A stretch of 64,000 nucleotides of DNA from Citrus sinensis (Eukaryota > Streptophyta > Magnoliopsida > Sapindales > Rutaceae). Both the position numbers and the translations under genes were made by a program. The stretch spans positions 26,875,001-26,939,000 of the forward strand of contig NC_068564.1 of NCBI RefSeq assembly GCF_022201045.2, written 5' to 3'. The notes below the pieces were generated by a model. It ran no database searches. It was not told where the DNA came from and saw only the letters and a program-made list of their open reading frames with translations. This document shows positions 51,923 through 63,111 of the stretch, in pieces (the stretch's first letter is position 1; every line of letters starts with the position of its first letter).

Positions 51923-54900
51923 ATTGGTATCAGAGCTAAGGTTTGCACCCACGCAAGTTAGCTCACAAGTAATTGCCAACCCTTCGAATCCAGCACAAGA
52001 GGGCGTTGTTGCTGTGGATGTTCCGCAAAAACCAAGCCGCGGTCATGAGGGAGATCGTGCCCAAGGCAAGCGCGGCAACTCAGCATGGGTTCTCTCCAAC
52101 GCCTCGGTGCACTCAATCGCCAATAGCTAGCACTCACGAAGAAAGGGCTTATGCATGAGCGTGAAGATAAACGGCCAGTCCGTTCGCGCTCTGCTAGACA
52201 TGGGAGCGACGCACAACTTTGTGTCCGTAGATAAGGCCAAGCGCTTAGGCCTCAAGGCCACCAAGGAAGGAGGCACGATGAAGGCGGTGAACTCACCCGC
52301 CAAGCCAATTGCGGGTATTACACAAGGCATGCACATGACACTCGGTACATGGAGCAGAAAGTTTGACTTCTCCATCATACCCACAGATGGCTTCAAGATG
52401 GTCCTCGGCATGGAATTCTTCGACCAAGTCCATGCCTTCCCGCTGCTCGCTACGAACTCCCTAAGCATCCTCGACGGGAGCAAGGCATGCATGGTTCCCA
52501 CCGAGCGTGGCAAGTCCGAAGAGAAGACACTCTTGGTCATGCAATTCTAAAGGGCTTTCGAGAAGGACCCAAGCTTCTTGGTCTCCATTCGGGAACTAAA
52601 CGAGGAGTGAAATAGCGGAACCTCGCCAAGCCAAGTCCCTCCGCGAATACAAGCCGTCCTCAATGAGTTCAAGGATGTGATGCCTCCTGAACTTCCGAAG
52701 AAGCTCCCACTTTAACGAGAGGTAGATCATGCGATCGAACTGAAATAAGGCGTGAAGCCACCAGCCTTGGCGCCCTACTGCATAGCGCCACCCGAACTTG
52801 AAGAGTTGCAGAGACAACTCAAAGACTTGATGGACGCAGGCTATATTCGCCCCTCAAAGGCCCCATTCAGTGCACCCGTGCTCTTCCAAAAGCAAAAGTA
52901 TGGATCGCTATGGATGTGCATCGACTATAGAGCGCTCAACAAGATCACAATCAAGAACAAATATATGATTCCATTGATCGCGGACTTGTTTGACCAGCTT
53001 GGCAAAGGGCGGTACTTCACCAAACTCAACTTGCGCTCTGGGTACTATCAAGTGCGCATCGCCAAGGGAGACGAACCGAAGACGGCGTGCACAACAAGGT
53101 ACGGGTCTTTCGAATTCCTTGTGGTGCCTTTTGGCCTTACTAATGCACCCGCCACATTTTGCACACTTATGAATAAGGTGCTCTAACCATTCCTCGACCG
53201 CTTTGTGGTCATGTACTTGGACGACATTGTGGTGTATAGCACCATGATTGAAGAGCAAGCCCAACATTTGTGACAAGTCCTCTAAATACTTCGAGATAAC
53301 GAGCTCTTCATCAAGATGGAGAAGTGCTCGTTTGCCCAACAAGAAGTGGAGTTCCTTGGCCACAAGATTGCGGGCGGGAAACTCATGATGGAGAATGCCA
53401 AGGTGAAGGCCATTCTCGAGTGGGAACTTCCCAGGAAAGTGTCTGAGCTTCGCTCATTTCTTGGGCTGGTGAATTACTACCGCCGCTTTATCAAGGGCTA
53501 CTTAGCCAAGGGGCCACCCTTAAAAGATATGCTCAAGAAAAACAGAATGTGGCATTGGTCTGAAGAGTGCTAACGCGCATTCGAGGAGTTAAAAAGAGCA
53601 ATTTCGGAGGAACCCATCCTCGCCCTTCCGGACCACACCAAGATTTTCGATGTCCAAACGGATGCCTCTAACTTCGCCATAGGTGGAGTCCTTATGCAAG
53701 AAGGCCACCCCATAACGTTCGAGAGTCGAAAGCTAAACGATACGGAACGCCTCTACACGGTGCAAGAGAAAGAGATAACCCCAATCATACATTGCTTGCG
53801 GGTGTGGAGACACTACTTGCTTGGCTTACACTTCACGATTATGATGGACAACGTGGCGATGAGCTACTTTCAAACACAAAAGAAGTTGAGTCCGAAGTAA
53901 GCATGGTGGCAAGATTTCCTTGCGGAATACGACTATTAACTTGAGTAAAGCCAATGTCGTTGTGAACGCTCTAAGCCGCAAAGCGAAATTAGCAACACTT
54001 AGCATTAGCCATCGAAGTCTGACCTTGTCTCACGCATCAAGGAATGCCTCCAATAAGATCCGCTAGTAAAGGACTTGCTGGAGAAGATGCTCGAGGGAAA
54101 GACAAGGCGCTTTTGGCAAGAGGAAGGCATCCTCCTTACCAAAGGAGATCGACTGTTTGTGCTTAGATGGGGAAATTTGTGGAAGGAAGTTATCAAGGAG
54201 TGCCACGACTTTAAGTGGGCTGGTCACCTAGGAATTGAGCGCACCACCGCACTAGTCCAAGGCTCGTATTTTTGGCCGCATATGAGGGATGACATTGAGA
54301 CATATGTGCGAACTTGTCTTGTGTGTCAACAAGACAAGGTGGATCACCAACTCCCAGCGGGATTATTGGAGCCACTACCACTCGTAACAAGGCCATGGGA
54401 AAGTGTCTCCATATACTTCATCACGTCGCTGCCCAAGTTCGAAGGGTACGGTAGCATCGTGGTCGTTGTTGACTGTTACAGCAAGTACGCCACTTTCATT
54501 GTCGCACCAACCGGTTGCAAAGCAGATGAGGCAGCCCGCCTATTCGTCAAACACATTGTGAAGCTTTGAGGAGTTTCGAAGAGCATTGTGAGCGACCAAA
54601 ACCCTCGGTTCACTAGGCGTTTTTGGACGGAGCTCTTCAAAATATTGAGGACCGGTCTCAAGTTCTCGACAAGTTTTCACCCCCAAACGGATGGGCAGAT
54701 CGAGCGCATCAATGGCCTCCTCAAGATGTATTTGAGACACTATGTGAGCGCTCAAAAGCGGGATTGGGTGAAGCTACTCGACATCGCTTAATTTTCTTAT
54801 ATTTAGCAGCGAAGTGAGGCTACGGGTAAAAGTCTGTTCGAGATTATCATGGGATTTCAGCCTATGACCCCCAACGCCATAGCCTTAACTTACGGAGGGA

Positions 54901-55469
54901 AAAGCCCATCGGTACACAAGCTCACCTGCGAATGGCATGTGGAAGCGGACATCACGCAAGCCTACCTCGACAAAGCTGCGAGAAAGATGAAAAAGTGGGC
55001 GGATATAAGGAGATGGCATGTTGAGTACAAGGAAGGTGATCAAGTCATGATCAAGCTCCTACCCCAACAATTCAAGACTTTGCGGAAAGTTCACAAGGGG
55101 TTAGTGAGACGCTATGAGGGACCCTTCCGAATTGTACAACGTGTGGGCAATGTCTCGTATCAACTCTAACTTTCGCCAAGACTCAAGATCCATCCGGTCT
55201 TCCATGTGAGCTTTCTCAAGCCATATCACAAAGATGTGGAAGACCCAAGTCGCAGAGAATTAAGACGCCCGCCAACCGCCGTTGTCACCGCATTCGACAA
55301 AGATGTGGACTACATCATTGCGGATCGCGTGGTTTCGAGGAGAGGCGTGCCATCATACCACGAGTACTTGGTGAACTGGAAAAACCTCCTCGAGAGCGAA
55401 GCCACATGGGAATGTGAGGATGATTTGTGGCAATTTGACGAGGACGCCGTGAGCTTAGGTGGGGGAGAA

Positions 55470-55945
55470 TGTTACGGACCGCCCAAGTTGCTAGCCCAAT
55501 TTGCCCACCAAGAGCCCAAGACAAGACCAATAGTGCTAGCTTGGCCCAATTCCGGAAACTTCTAGGCAACTCTAGCACATTTGAGCTTGTAAATATTCTA
55601 GAATACTCCACACATTTCCAGCACATGTAAATATCTAGAATTCTAGACATGTAGAATTCTCTAGAATCTCTAGAGCTTGGCAAGTCTCCCCTATAAATAG
55701 GGTATGGCATTTAGCATTTGAGCAACAAGCTTAGAGCAAGCAATTCAAACACTTGTAAACTCTCTTGTAATCTTTCATTAGAGTAATACAATTTTCCCCA
55801 TTCGGCTCTATAGCTCTCTTCTCTTTAGCTCTTCGAAAACCTCTTGGCTTAACTAGTTGAGAAGCTCAAGGCTTACTTAGCAACATTCAACAAAGTTGTC
55901 TAAGTGCTGCATGGGTTTGCTGCGCAAAACACTCATCTCGTGACA
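55470..55945 (+). repeat. 3' LTR of the chromovirus
   Basis: 476 bases, the partner of the 5' LTR with about 30 differences by eye. A polypurine tract precedes it directly. Confidence 0.9.
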
Positions 55946-56493
55946 ATACGCACCACCCTATCTGAAACTGGAAAGTAAAATAATTAAAATTCGGTCTGAA
56001 CACAATATTGATCCGAGCATGAGAATTTTACCTTGAAGAATCCTGGAAAACAAAGAAACCAAACAATGTCCTGCATGGATCGTCAGGACCAATCCATGTG
56101 TACACAACAGAAGTGAAGATCGAAAGGCTTAAGGGTGGATTCTAGTTGAAATTGAAAATTCGACTACAGCTTAGGATACTTTCCACTTTGATTTCACCGA
56201 CACCAGTACTTGTGGAAAATATATATTTGATTTTATTTTACAACTTCATTAATTACCAAACAAAGAACGCCAACGTCTACCAGGCTTATATTTGAATGTG
56301 ACAGAGTCTTCCTCTGCTGCAAGGAAGGACTTAAGTTATGTTGAGACACAAATTAAAAGAAACTGCAACTAGAAAATACTTTATATATCCTTAATATTTT
56401 TAGGCGGCTATGTACTATCCGAGTCTATTGAACATGAAAGGAAAATAATTGAGGGTTGGAGGTATTGTACAAAAGAAAAACTTGCATCCATAA
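55946..56493. repeat. Duplicated NLR 3' flank
   Basis: From about 55965 this aligns with 59050-59650, the 3' flank of the longer NLR copy. Shared words include AGTAAAATAATTAA, CTGAACACAATATT and AAGAAACCAAACAATGTCC. It shows that the two NLR copies arose by duplication of a block larger than the gene. No gene of its own. Confidence 0.7.
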
Positions 56494-57705
56494 TCAAATT
56501 CCATAAGGATATAGTTGCATGCCATTCTGCTCCTTGTCCTCGAAGTCCCGTAGCTTTTGTCTTAGCTTCGGCTGAGGCCACCACAACTCTAATTTGCTGA
56601 ATCCCTTCTTGAACAAGAGCTGTTCAGGAAGCCTTTTCAAGTAAGCACATGAGTTGACAATCAAGCATTCTAGTTTCGGCATGGCTCCAATTCCCATAGT
56701 CCATTCCTCCAGCCATAACATTGATTTCAGGTGCAACACCTTGAGCTTTGGGAAACCATCAAACCCACAAGTCAGCTTTCTACCTGAATATGAGTTTTGT
56801 TTCATTTTGAGCACTTGGAGATGCGGCAGCTTTTCGAATATGAGCATGGGATCCTCTATTAGTTCAGTATCAGAAAAACTCAAGTGGATCACACTAGGAG
56901 GAAATTGGTGTTCACCGAGGACAATTTTCGAGAGTCGTGGCATCTTGCTTTTGTTTACCAACTTCAATGATTCAAGGCAGCTCAGTGTCACGAGATGAGT
57001 GTTTTGCGCAGCAAACCCGTGCGGTACTTAGACAACTTTGTCGAATGTTGCTAAGTAAGCCTTGAGCTTCTCGACTAGCTAAGCTTAGAGGTTTTCGAAG
57101 AGCTAGAGAGAAGAGAGCAATGGAGCCGAATAAGAGAAATTGTATTACTCAAAGAGTGTTTATAAGAGAGCTTACAAGAATGTTTGAGTTGCTTGCTCTA
57201 AGCTTGTTGCACAAATGCTAAATGTCATGCCCTATTTATAAGGGAAGCTTGCCAAGCTCTAGAGATTTTAAAGAATTCTACCACATGCCTAGAATTTTAA
57301 ATATTTACATGTGCTGGAAATGTATGGAATATTCTAGAGTATTTACAAGTTCAAATGTGCTAGAGTTGCCTAGAAGTTTCTGAAATTGAGCCAAACTAGC
57401 ACTCTTGGCCTTGTCTTGGGCTCTTGGTGGACAATTGGACTAACAACTTGGGTGGTCTGCAACATCAGTTTGTAAAGACTTTTGGACAACGAAAATTGGT
57501 AATAACTTAAATTTCCACATATTCGAAGTTGTCGAAGATTAGGCAGTCTATCCAATATACCCGGACTACAGCAGCAAGGATGCAAGGCCGAAATGAAATT
57601 GAGATTTTCCAGATAGCAACGATAATTTCTTGGATCTGTAGGAAGTGTGATTAAGCCAAAATTTAGATGTCTGAGTTTGTTCATCTCCCAAATATACCCT
57701 ATCGT
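56494..57705 (-). pseudogene. NLR pseudogene split by a solo LTR
   Basis: Only the leucine-rich-repeat end of the gene remains, on the minus strand. The upstream piece (about 57705-57465) begins within EMNKLRHLNFGLITLPTDPR and runs to SKSLYKL. The downstream piece (56985-56494) continues SCLESLKLVNKSKMPRLSKI to the normal end IQLYPYGI-like MQLYPYGI. An inverted solo LTR (56986-57464) sits between them, with TCAG on both sides. The 5' half with CC and NB-ARC is missing: similarity ends abruptly at about 57705. The text is close to the NLR at 59660-62120. Both LRR pieces keep open frames, so the gene died by truncation and insertion and not by slow decay. Confidence 0.88.
56986..57464 (-). mobile_element. 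Solo LTR of the chromovirus family
   Basis: 479 bases, inverted relative to the full element at 51444-55945, with the same TG..CA ends and length. It is flanked by TCAG on each side, again a 4-bp target repeat. It interrupts the NLR reading at SLYKL/SCLES, so it is younger than that gene copy. Confidence 0.9.
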
Positions 57706-58032
57706 TTATAGGGTACTAATACGAGTATACGACTGTCTTACTGCACAGGTAACGAACGCCTTTATTTGTTGTTTGTTAATCACCTTTAGATTTATAGTTT
57801 ATTAAAATCCAAGGGCCACGACGAAGACACACAGCTTGCAAACCCATGTGTGCCCAATCATGACGCTTAGTGTTGGTAATGCATAAATGAAGCATGAAGG
57901 CTGTGTGTTTGCTTGAGTTCAAGAACGTAGCTTGTTGGTCTTGATGTTTGAAGTGCTTTTTCTTTATCTTTATATATCCTTGAATCTTAAATTTTAGATG
58001 CTACGCGGCTATTTGCAAGCTTTTCTAATTAA

Positions 58033-58305
58033 GGGTGCGTTTGGGATTGAGGTTGGGCAGCTGTAGCTTAAAAGCTACAGCACTAAAGTGTTTGGTAAAC
58101 ACTAACTGCTGTAGCTTTTAAGCTATATTGATATGATTTTTCACTTATATAATACAAAATCTATTATATCTTTAATAATTTTATCAAAATTATTATTTAA
58201 AATTTATATTTACTATATATTATTAACTTTTGTTTCATAATTACAGCTTTTTTTTCACAGCAGCTGTAGCTTAAAAGCTACAGCACCTCAATCCCAAACG
58301 GACCC
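58033..58305. mobile_element. Tourist-like (PIF/Harbinger) MITE
   Basis: 273 bp. The left end GGGTGCGTTTGGGATTGAGG pairs with the complement of the right end GGGTCCGTTTGGGATTGAGG. Sub-terminal GCTGTAGCTTAAAAGCTACAGC palindrome-like blocks occur at both ends. TAA is present on both flanks, the 3-bp target duplication of PIF/Harbinger elements. Confidence 0.9.
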
Positions 58306-58872
58306 TAAGTAGACGTACTTTGGATTCAAAAGCCTAAAAATAAAATTGTGATCGTAGTATGTTTAAAGTGGACTATTTCTACTCGATTATTGGGTTCAAG
58401 ATGTTACAATTAGTAATTTGGTATCATAACCAACTCACAACTCAACATGTGAAATAATATGCTAATAATATGATTTCGTTCAGCTTTTGTTTTAGTTTTA
58501 GGCATAAAACCCCACAAGTCTGCTGTCTGCATCCCATTTTCCCACTGTTTTTAAACTAGCGCTAGATTAAATGAAATCGTTGTAATTACAACTTCCGAAT
58601 TGCCTTTTAACTAATTTATTTCATTGCACAACTCAGTAGTGCGATTATCAATTAGTAATTGAAATGGACTATAATAAGAATAGACTGAAATTAAAATGGA
58701 GAATGAGTTTACTTGAGTTGTAGGAAACTAAGAATCAAAATTAGAATAAGATGTATCCTCATGAGTGTGTTTACTTTGTCTAAACATTGGAATGAACTGC
58801 TACAAGTTACCAAAATATCTTGAGTTAATAATTGTCCTTAGTATTATTATCTGTTACAATAGTAATAATAAG

Positions 58873-58873
58873 A

Positions 58874-58928
<55 letters not shown>
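58873..58928. repeat. (GAT)n microsatellite
   Basis: About 18 repeats of GAT/ATG with a single interruption at the right edge. It is likely polymorphic in length. Confidence 0.9.
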
Positions 58929-58929
<1 letters not shown>

Positions 58930-59659
58930 AATGACTAGTAAAGATATAATGTCAAGCAATTCTGACGTTATATCTATCTAATTTGGTACAACCAAACCAT
59001 ACAAGCATAGACTTAGCAGGAATTTCACGAGACACAATAAACACAAGCCCATACGAAACAAGAAAGTAAAATAATTAATCCAGTCTGAACACAATATTAA
59101 TGCAAACATGAGAATTTTACTCTTAAGAAAATCCTTGAAAGCAAAGAAACCAAACAATGTCCAGCGTGGCTCATTAGGACTTATAAAAGTGTACCCAGCA
59201 GAAGCAAAGACCGACCGGATTAAGGCTGGATTCTGGTTGAAATTGAAACTCGTACAGCAGTTTATGATGCTTGCCAGTTGCCACTTTGTTTCACCTACAC
59301 AAGTAATTGAAGTAATCGTGAAAACACAAATATTCTATTTCACAACTTTCTCAACTATTCAATAATGAGCGCCTATGTCGAGCAGGCTCATATTTGAATA
59401 TGAGCAACGGAGCAAGGGCCTTACCCTTCTGCAGGGAGGGCTTAAGTGCATGTGGAGACACAAATTAGAAGAAACCACGACTAGAAAACTCTTTATATAA
59501 CCATTATATTTTTGGCAGCTATTAACTATCGAGTCTATTGAACGGGAGGAAAGGAAAAATAAATCTATTGAAGAGAAGGAAGATAAAGCATATGAAATTA
59601 GATAAATAATCAAAGATTGAAGATATTGGATTAAGCGGGAAAATAAAAAAAGGCTTACA

Positions 59660-62120
59660 TCAAATTCCATAAGGATATAGTTGAATGTTGTACTGCTCCT
59701 TATCCTTAAAGTCCCGTAGCTTTTGTCTCAGCTCTGGCTGAGGCCGCCACAACTCCAATTTCTTGAATCTCTTCACGGACCAGAGCTGTTTGGGTAGCCT
59801 TTTCAAGTAAGCACATGGATCGATAATCAAGCATTCTAGCTTCGGCATGGCTCCAGTTCCCATTGTCCACTCCTCTAGCCATAGCATTGATTTCAGGTGC
59901 AATACCTTGAGCTTTGGGAAGCCATGAGAGCCACAAGTCAGCTTTCTACCTAAATATGAATTTTTCTTCAGTTTGAGCACTTGAAGAAGTGGCAGCTTTT
60001 CTAGAGTGGGCATGGGATCCTCCATTAGTTCAGTATTAGAAAAACTCAAGTGGGTCAGACTCGGAGGAAATTGGTATTCGTCAAGGACAATTTTTGAGAG
60101 TCGTGGCATCTTGCTTTCATTCACCAACTTCAAGGATTCAAGGCTGCTCAGTTTGTAAAGACTTTTGGACAACAAAGATTGGTTGTTACTTAAATCTCCA
60201 TGTATGCGGAGTTTTCGAAGATTAGGCAGTCTACCCAATATGTCCGGAGTACAACAACGAGGATGTAAGGCTGAAATGAAATTGAGATTTTCCAGAGAGC
60301 CGCAATCATTTCTTGGATATGCAGGAAGTGTGAATAAGCCAAAATTTAGATGTCTGAGTTTGTTCATCTCCCAAAAAACATCTGCTGTATGATGTATGTA
60401 GCTAAAGGGCATGTCTAGTGTGTACAGGTTCGAAATACTGCTTAAAAATGATGAAGGAAGGCTTTTGAGGGAAGGGATATTCAACTTCAAATATCTCAGA
60501 AAAAATAAATTTTCAATCCCCGATGGAAGTTGGCTGAGAACAAGAGATCCCAGGTCCAGGACTCTGAGAAATTTGAACATTTTACAAATTTTCTCGCAAT
60601 CTAGGGGGTCGAGGTGGTGGCTTTCTGAAGAGAGGCACAACAAAGAATGGAGGTACAAGTTAAAATCCTCTAAAGAATCCAGCTCACTCAGATTTACATT
60701 AGCAGTGAGCCGTTTTATCATTTTCCGTGAATCACTTTCCTGGTCTATAACCGAGGAATAGATAAATTCCCCTGCTAAAGCCACTTGAATCAACGCGGGC
60801 CACCAACGATTAGGAATAGAACATGTGTTGATTCTGCTTCCAACTTTTATCTTCTTTGCTTCAACAAAGCCTCTATTGATTAGATGTTCTAAGTACTTCT
60901 CAGCAGTTCCCTCATTATTGTCTGGAATGAAACCTTCAGCTATCCACAACTGATATATCACTATAAAGAGGAAAGACATACAAGTAGATACAACAAAGTT
61001 TCAAGTAAAAAGGTAACGAGGAATATCTGATAAGTTGTAACCTGAGTGGTTTTTCCTTTGTTTCCTTTTCATTTTCTTCAAATGACAAACTTCCATGGTA
61101 TAAGATGTGGAAAGGCCAACCTTGGTACGTACCTCTCAATGGTCTTCCATCAGGCACTAAATCAAGCCGAATATCCTCACCATTTTCCAATTGAAAATAG
61201 GTGAGGATTTCACTATCCAGCACCGTTATTACTACTCTGCTTCCATTCTGATTATCTGGAAGAATTTCTCGAATGTTGTCCCACACATCAATGCTCCACA
61301 CATCAGCAAGCACAACAAAATACCTCTTGTTCATTAGATATTCGCGAAGAATAATTTTTTTCATTTCAGAATTTTTATCCAGAATTTCGCTCGGCCTAGA
61401 TGAAGGCATCACAAACTTAATAAGGTCATCCAATATGTGGTTAAAATTATAGGGAAAAGACTGTGGAACCCAAACAAGACAATCAAAGTAATGCTTCGCA
61501 AAGCTGCTGTTGTAAGCCTCTGCAACGAAAGCAGTCCTGTCCAACCCAATGCTATCAAGTACGGCAACCAACGAGAGTCGAGGTGGACCCTCTATCAATA
61601 AATCTAACAACTCCTCCATTCTATCATCTAGACCCACCGTGTCCCTCTTCGTAAACATTGGAGATACAGAAGAGTTACCAGTATCAGCTTGAATGAATTT
61701 GATCTGCTCAACGATACCGGTGTCGATGTGTTGAACTTGTTGCAGCCGTTGTTGGATATCAATGATTTTGCTTCGGAATTCCACCAGCGCATCACACATC
61801 TCCTTGGAACTGCTCTGACTCTTTTGCTGAGCGATGCTGACGATGAATGTGTCGACGACCTTCTCAGATTCATAGGCAAAAGAATTGATTTCTTCCATGA
61901 TGGCATGAAGATCTGGGGAATTACTTTCTTCTTCTTCTACAATGATGTTCACCAGATGGCCAGCTATTTCGCATTCATAGTCCCTGAGCAGAGATGTAAC
62001 AATTTCAATCTCAGTGTGAAGGTTCTGAGCAAGTTGTTTTGCAGCATCGGGCAACGTTACTTCTTCACCCGACAACAGCCTTCTCAGCCTCTCGGAAAAT
62101 AGCCTGAATTGGATGTCCAT
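59660..62120 (-). pseudogene. NLR gene (RPP8/RPM1-like) with degenerate NB-ARC and a frameshift
   Basis: Minus strand. The first frame (62120-60936) has an Rx-type coiled coil (MDIQFRLFSERLRRLL) and an NB domain announced by TVGLDDRMEELLDLL. Its P-loop reads VLDSIGLDRTAF (about 187-198), without the GxxxxGKT residues. Kinase 2 reads YFVVLADVW and RNBS-B reads GSRVVITV. The stretch that should hold GLPL is replaced by a short link to LPFYLKLCCIYLYVFPLYSD, so about 100 residues of ARC1 are missing compared with canonical NLRs. A small deletion with frameshift at about 60950 breaks it there: the expected YQLWIAEGFI continues only in another frame. The second frame (to 59660) gives about 430 residues of linker and leucine-rich repeats ending IQLYPYGI. 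It could be a pseudogene or, if the shift is a sequencing error, an ATP-independent NLR. Confidence 0.8.
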
Positions 62121-63111
62121 TATCTTTTAACTTTTTCTTCTCTCAGTGCGCAGTAATCCTAGCACTCAAAGAAAATTTAAAATCGTTCTGAGAATTATAA
62201 GAGAAAAGGAAGAATTGAAAACAACTTTGTCAGATCAAATTGAGCAGCTTACATTCTCTTCAAATAGTTTGAGTTTTCAAGTATAGACTAAAGAGAAAAG
62301 AGCTTTAATTTTAGCACCAAATCTTGTAATTTGCGATTGAAACACTTGTGAATCATAGTCCTTGAACTGAGTCAGTAACTTCATCAACTTGTCCGCGTTG
62401 TTACCCGAATCTTTCAAAGCTTTTGGGAAGTTTCTCGATTCCCACTCAACCCACTCCAGGATTTCGCATTTGATCAAGCCAGCATCTCGTAAAATGGAAT
62501 GAGTTGAGACTCAGCAAGTCAAGAAGTTTCTTAAATTTTGTCTATTAGATTTTTCAAGGGTCTGAACCAGGTTTTAATGGCGGATGATTTTAACTCGGAC
62601 GAGTTTGAAGTTAGCGAGAGAGGAAAGAGATGTTACAGGCAATAAGCCTTTCAATTCGTTTTACTTTTTCGTTTTTGGTTTTTGCAAATATTGACAAGAT
62701 GAAAGCGAAAGAAAAGATTATTTCTTAAAATATATCAGTTTTTCTTTATTGTACCCAATTAAAAAAAAAAGAGAAAAGACGCGGGCCCCTGACAAATAAG
62801 TTGGAGTGTCAAAATTTCTTTGGGTAATTATCACAAACCTCCCCTGAGGTTTGACGTATTATCAATTTTATAGATTGTATTCGCGTATTCTCAGCAACCT
62901 CCCCTTAAGTTAGTACACCATTTAGTATAAGTTTAGTGACTGAGGGCAAGATAGTAATAGAACTCATTAATAATAAAAAATTCAAACAAACTTAAAAATA
63001 TCAAATTGGATTCTGAAATTGATTTGAATTTTGTTAATATTCCAATGGGTAAAAACAAAAACATACTTTTAATCAACAGACAATATTATAACAAAAAAAT
63101 GAGAAAGGAAA
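62121..63111. other. Divergent intergenic region
   Basis: Between the minus-strand NLR and the plus-strand gene starting at 63112. A minus-strand open stretch at 62277-62477 (EILEWVEWESRNFPKALKDS) has protein-like composition but no ATG and no family I know. From about 62823 the GGTAATTATCACAAACCTCC end resembles the terminus of a common plant repeat. Confidence 0.4.

Larger units (their letters stand above)
51444..55945 (+). mobile_element. Ty3/gypsy chromovirus, LTR retrotransposon (broken)
   Basis: The 5' LTR is 51444-51922 and the 3' LTR 55470-55945, both starting TGTTAC and ending TGACA. A primer binding site TGGTATCAGAGC (51925-51936, initiator Met tRNA) and a purine tract GGTGGGGGAG before the 3' LTR are present. 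Parts in order are a short leader or gag remnant, aspartic protease, reverse transcriptase, RNase H, integrase with zinc head, and a C-terminal chromodomain, which defines the chromovirus group. ATAC flanks both sides, a 4-bp target repeat. The coding region is broken, with at least half a dozen breaks. By eye the LTRs differ at roughly 7 percent, which suggests an age of a few million years. Confidence 0.92.
57706..59659. other. Interval between NLR copies
   Basis: No gene is supported. It contains a Tourist-like MITE (58033-58305), a GAT microsatellite (58873-58928), and from about 59035 the 3' flank of the NLR copy to the right. Confidence 0.55.

Noticed and set aside
62277-62477. Minus-strand frame with EILEWVEWESRNFPKAL
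   Set aside because: Protein-like composition but no ATG, no splice links to the NLR and no family recognised; left as part of the intergenic entry.
62580-62645. Short plus-strand frame starting MADDFNSDEFEV
   Set aside because: Only about 22 codons before a stop, with no supporting splice donor or homology.
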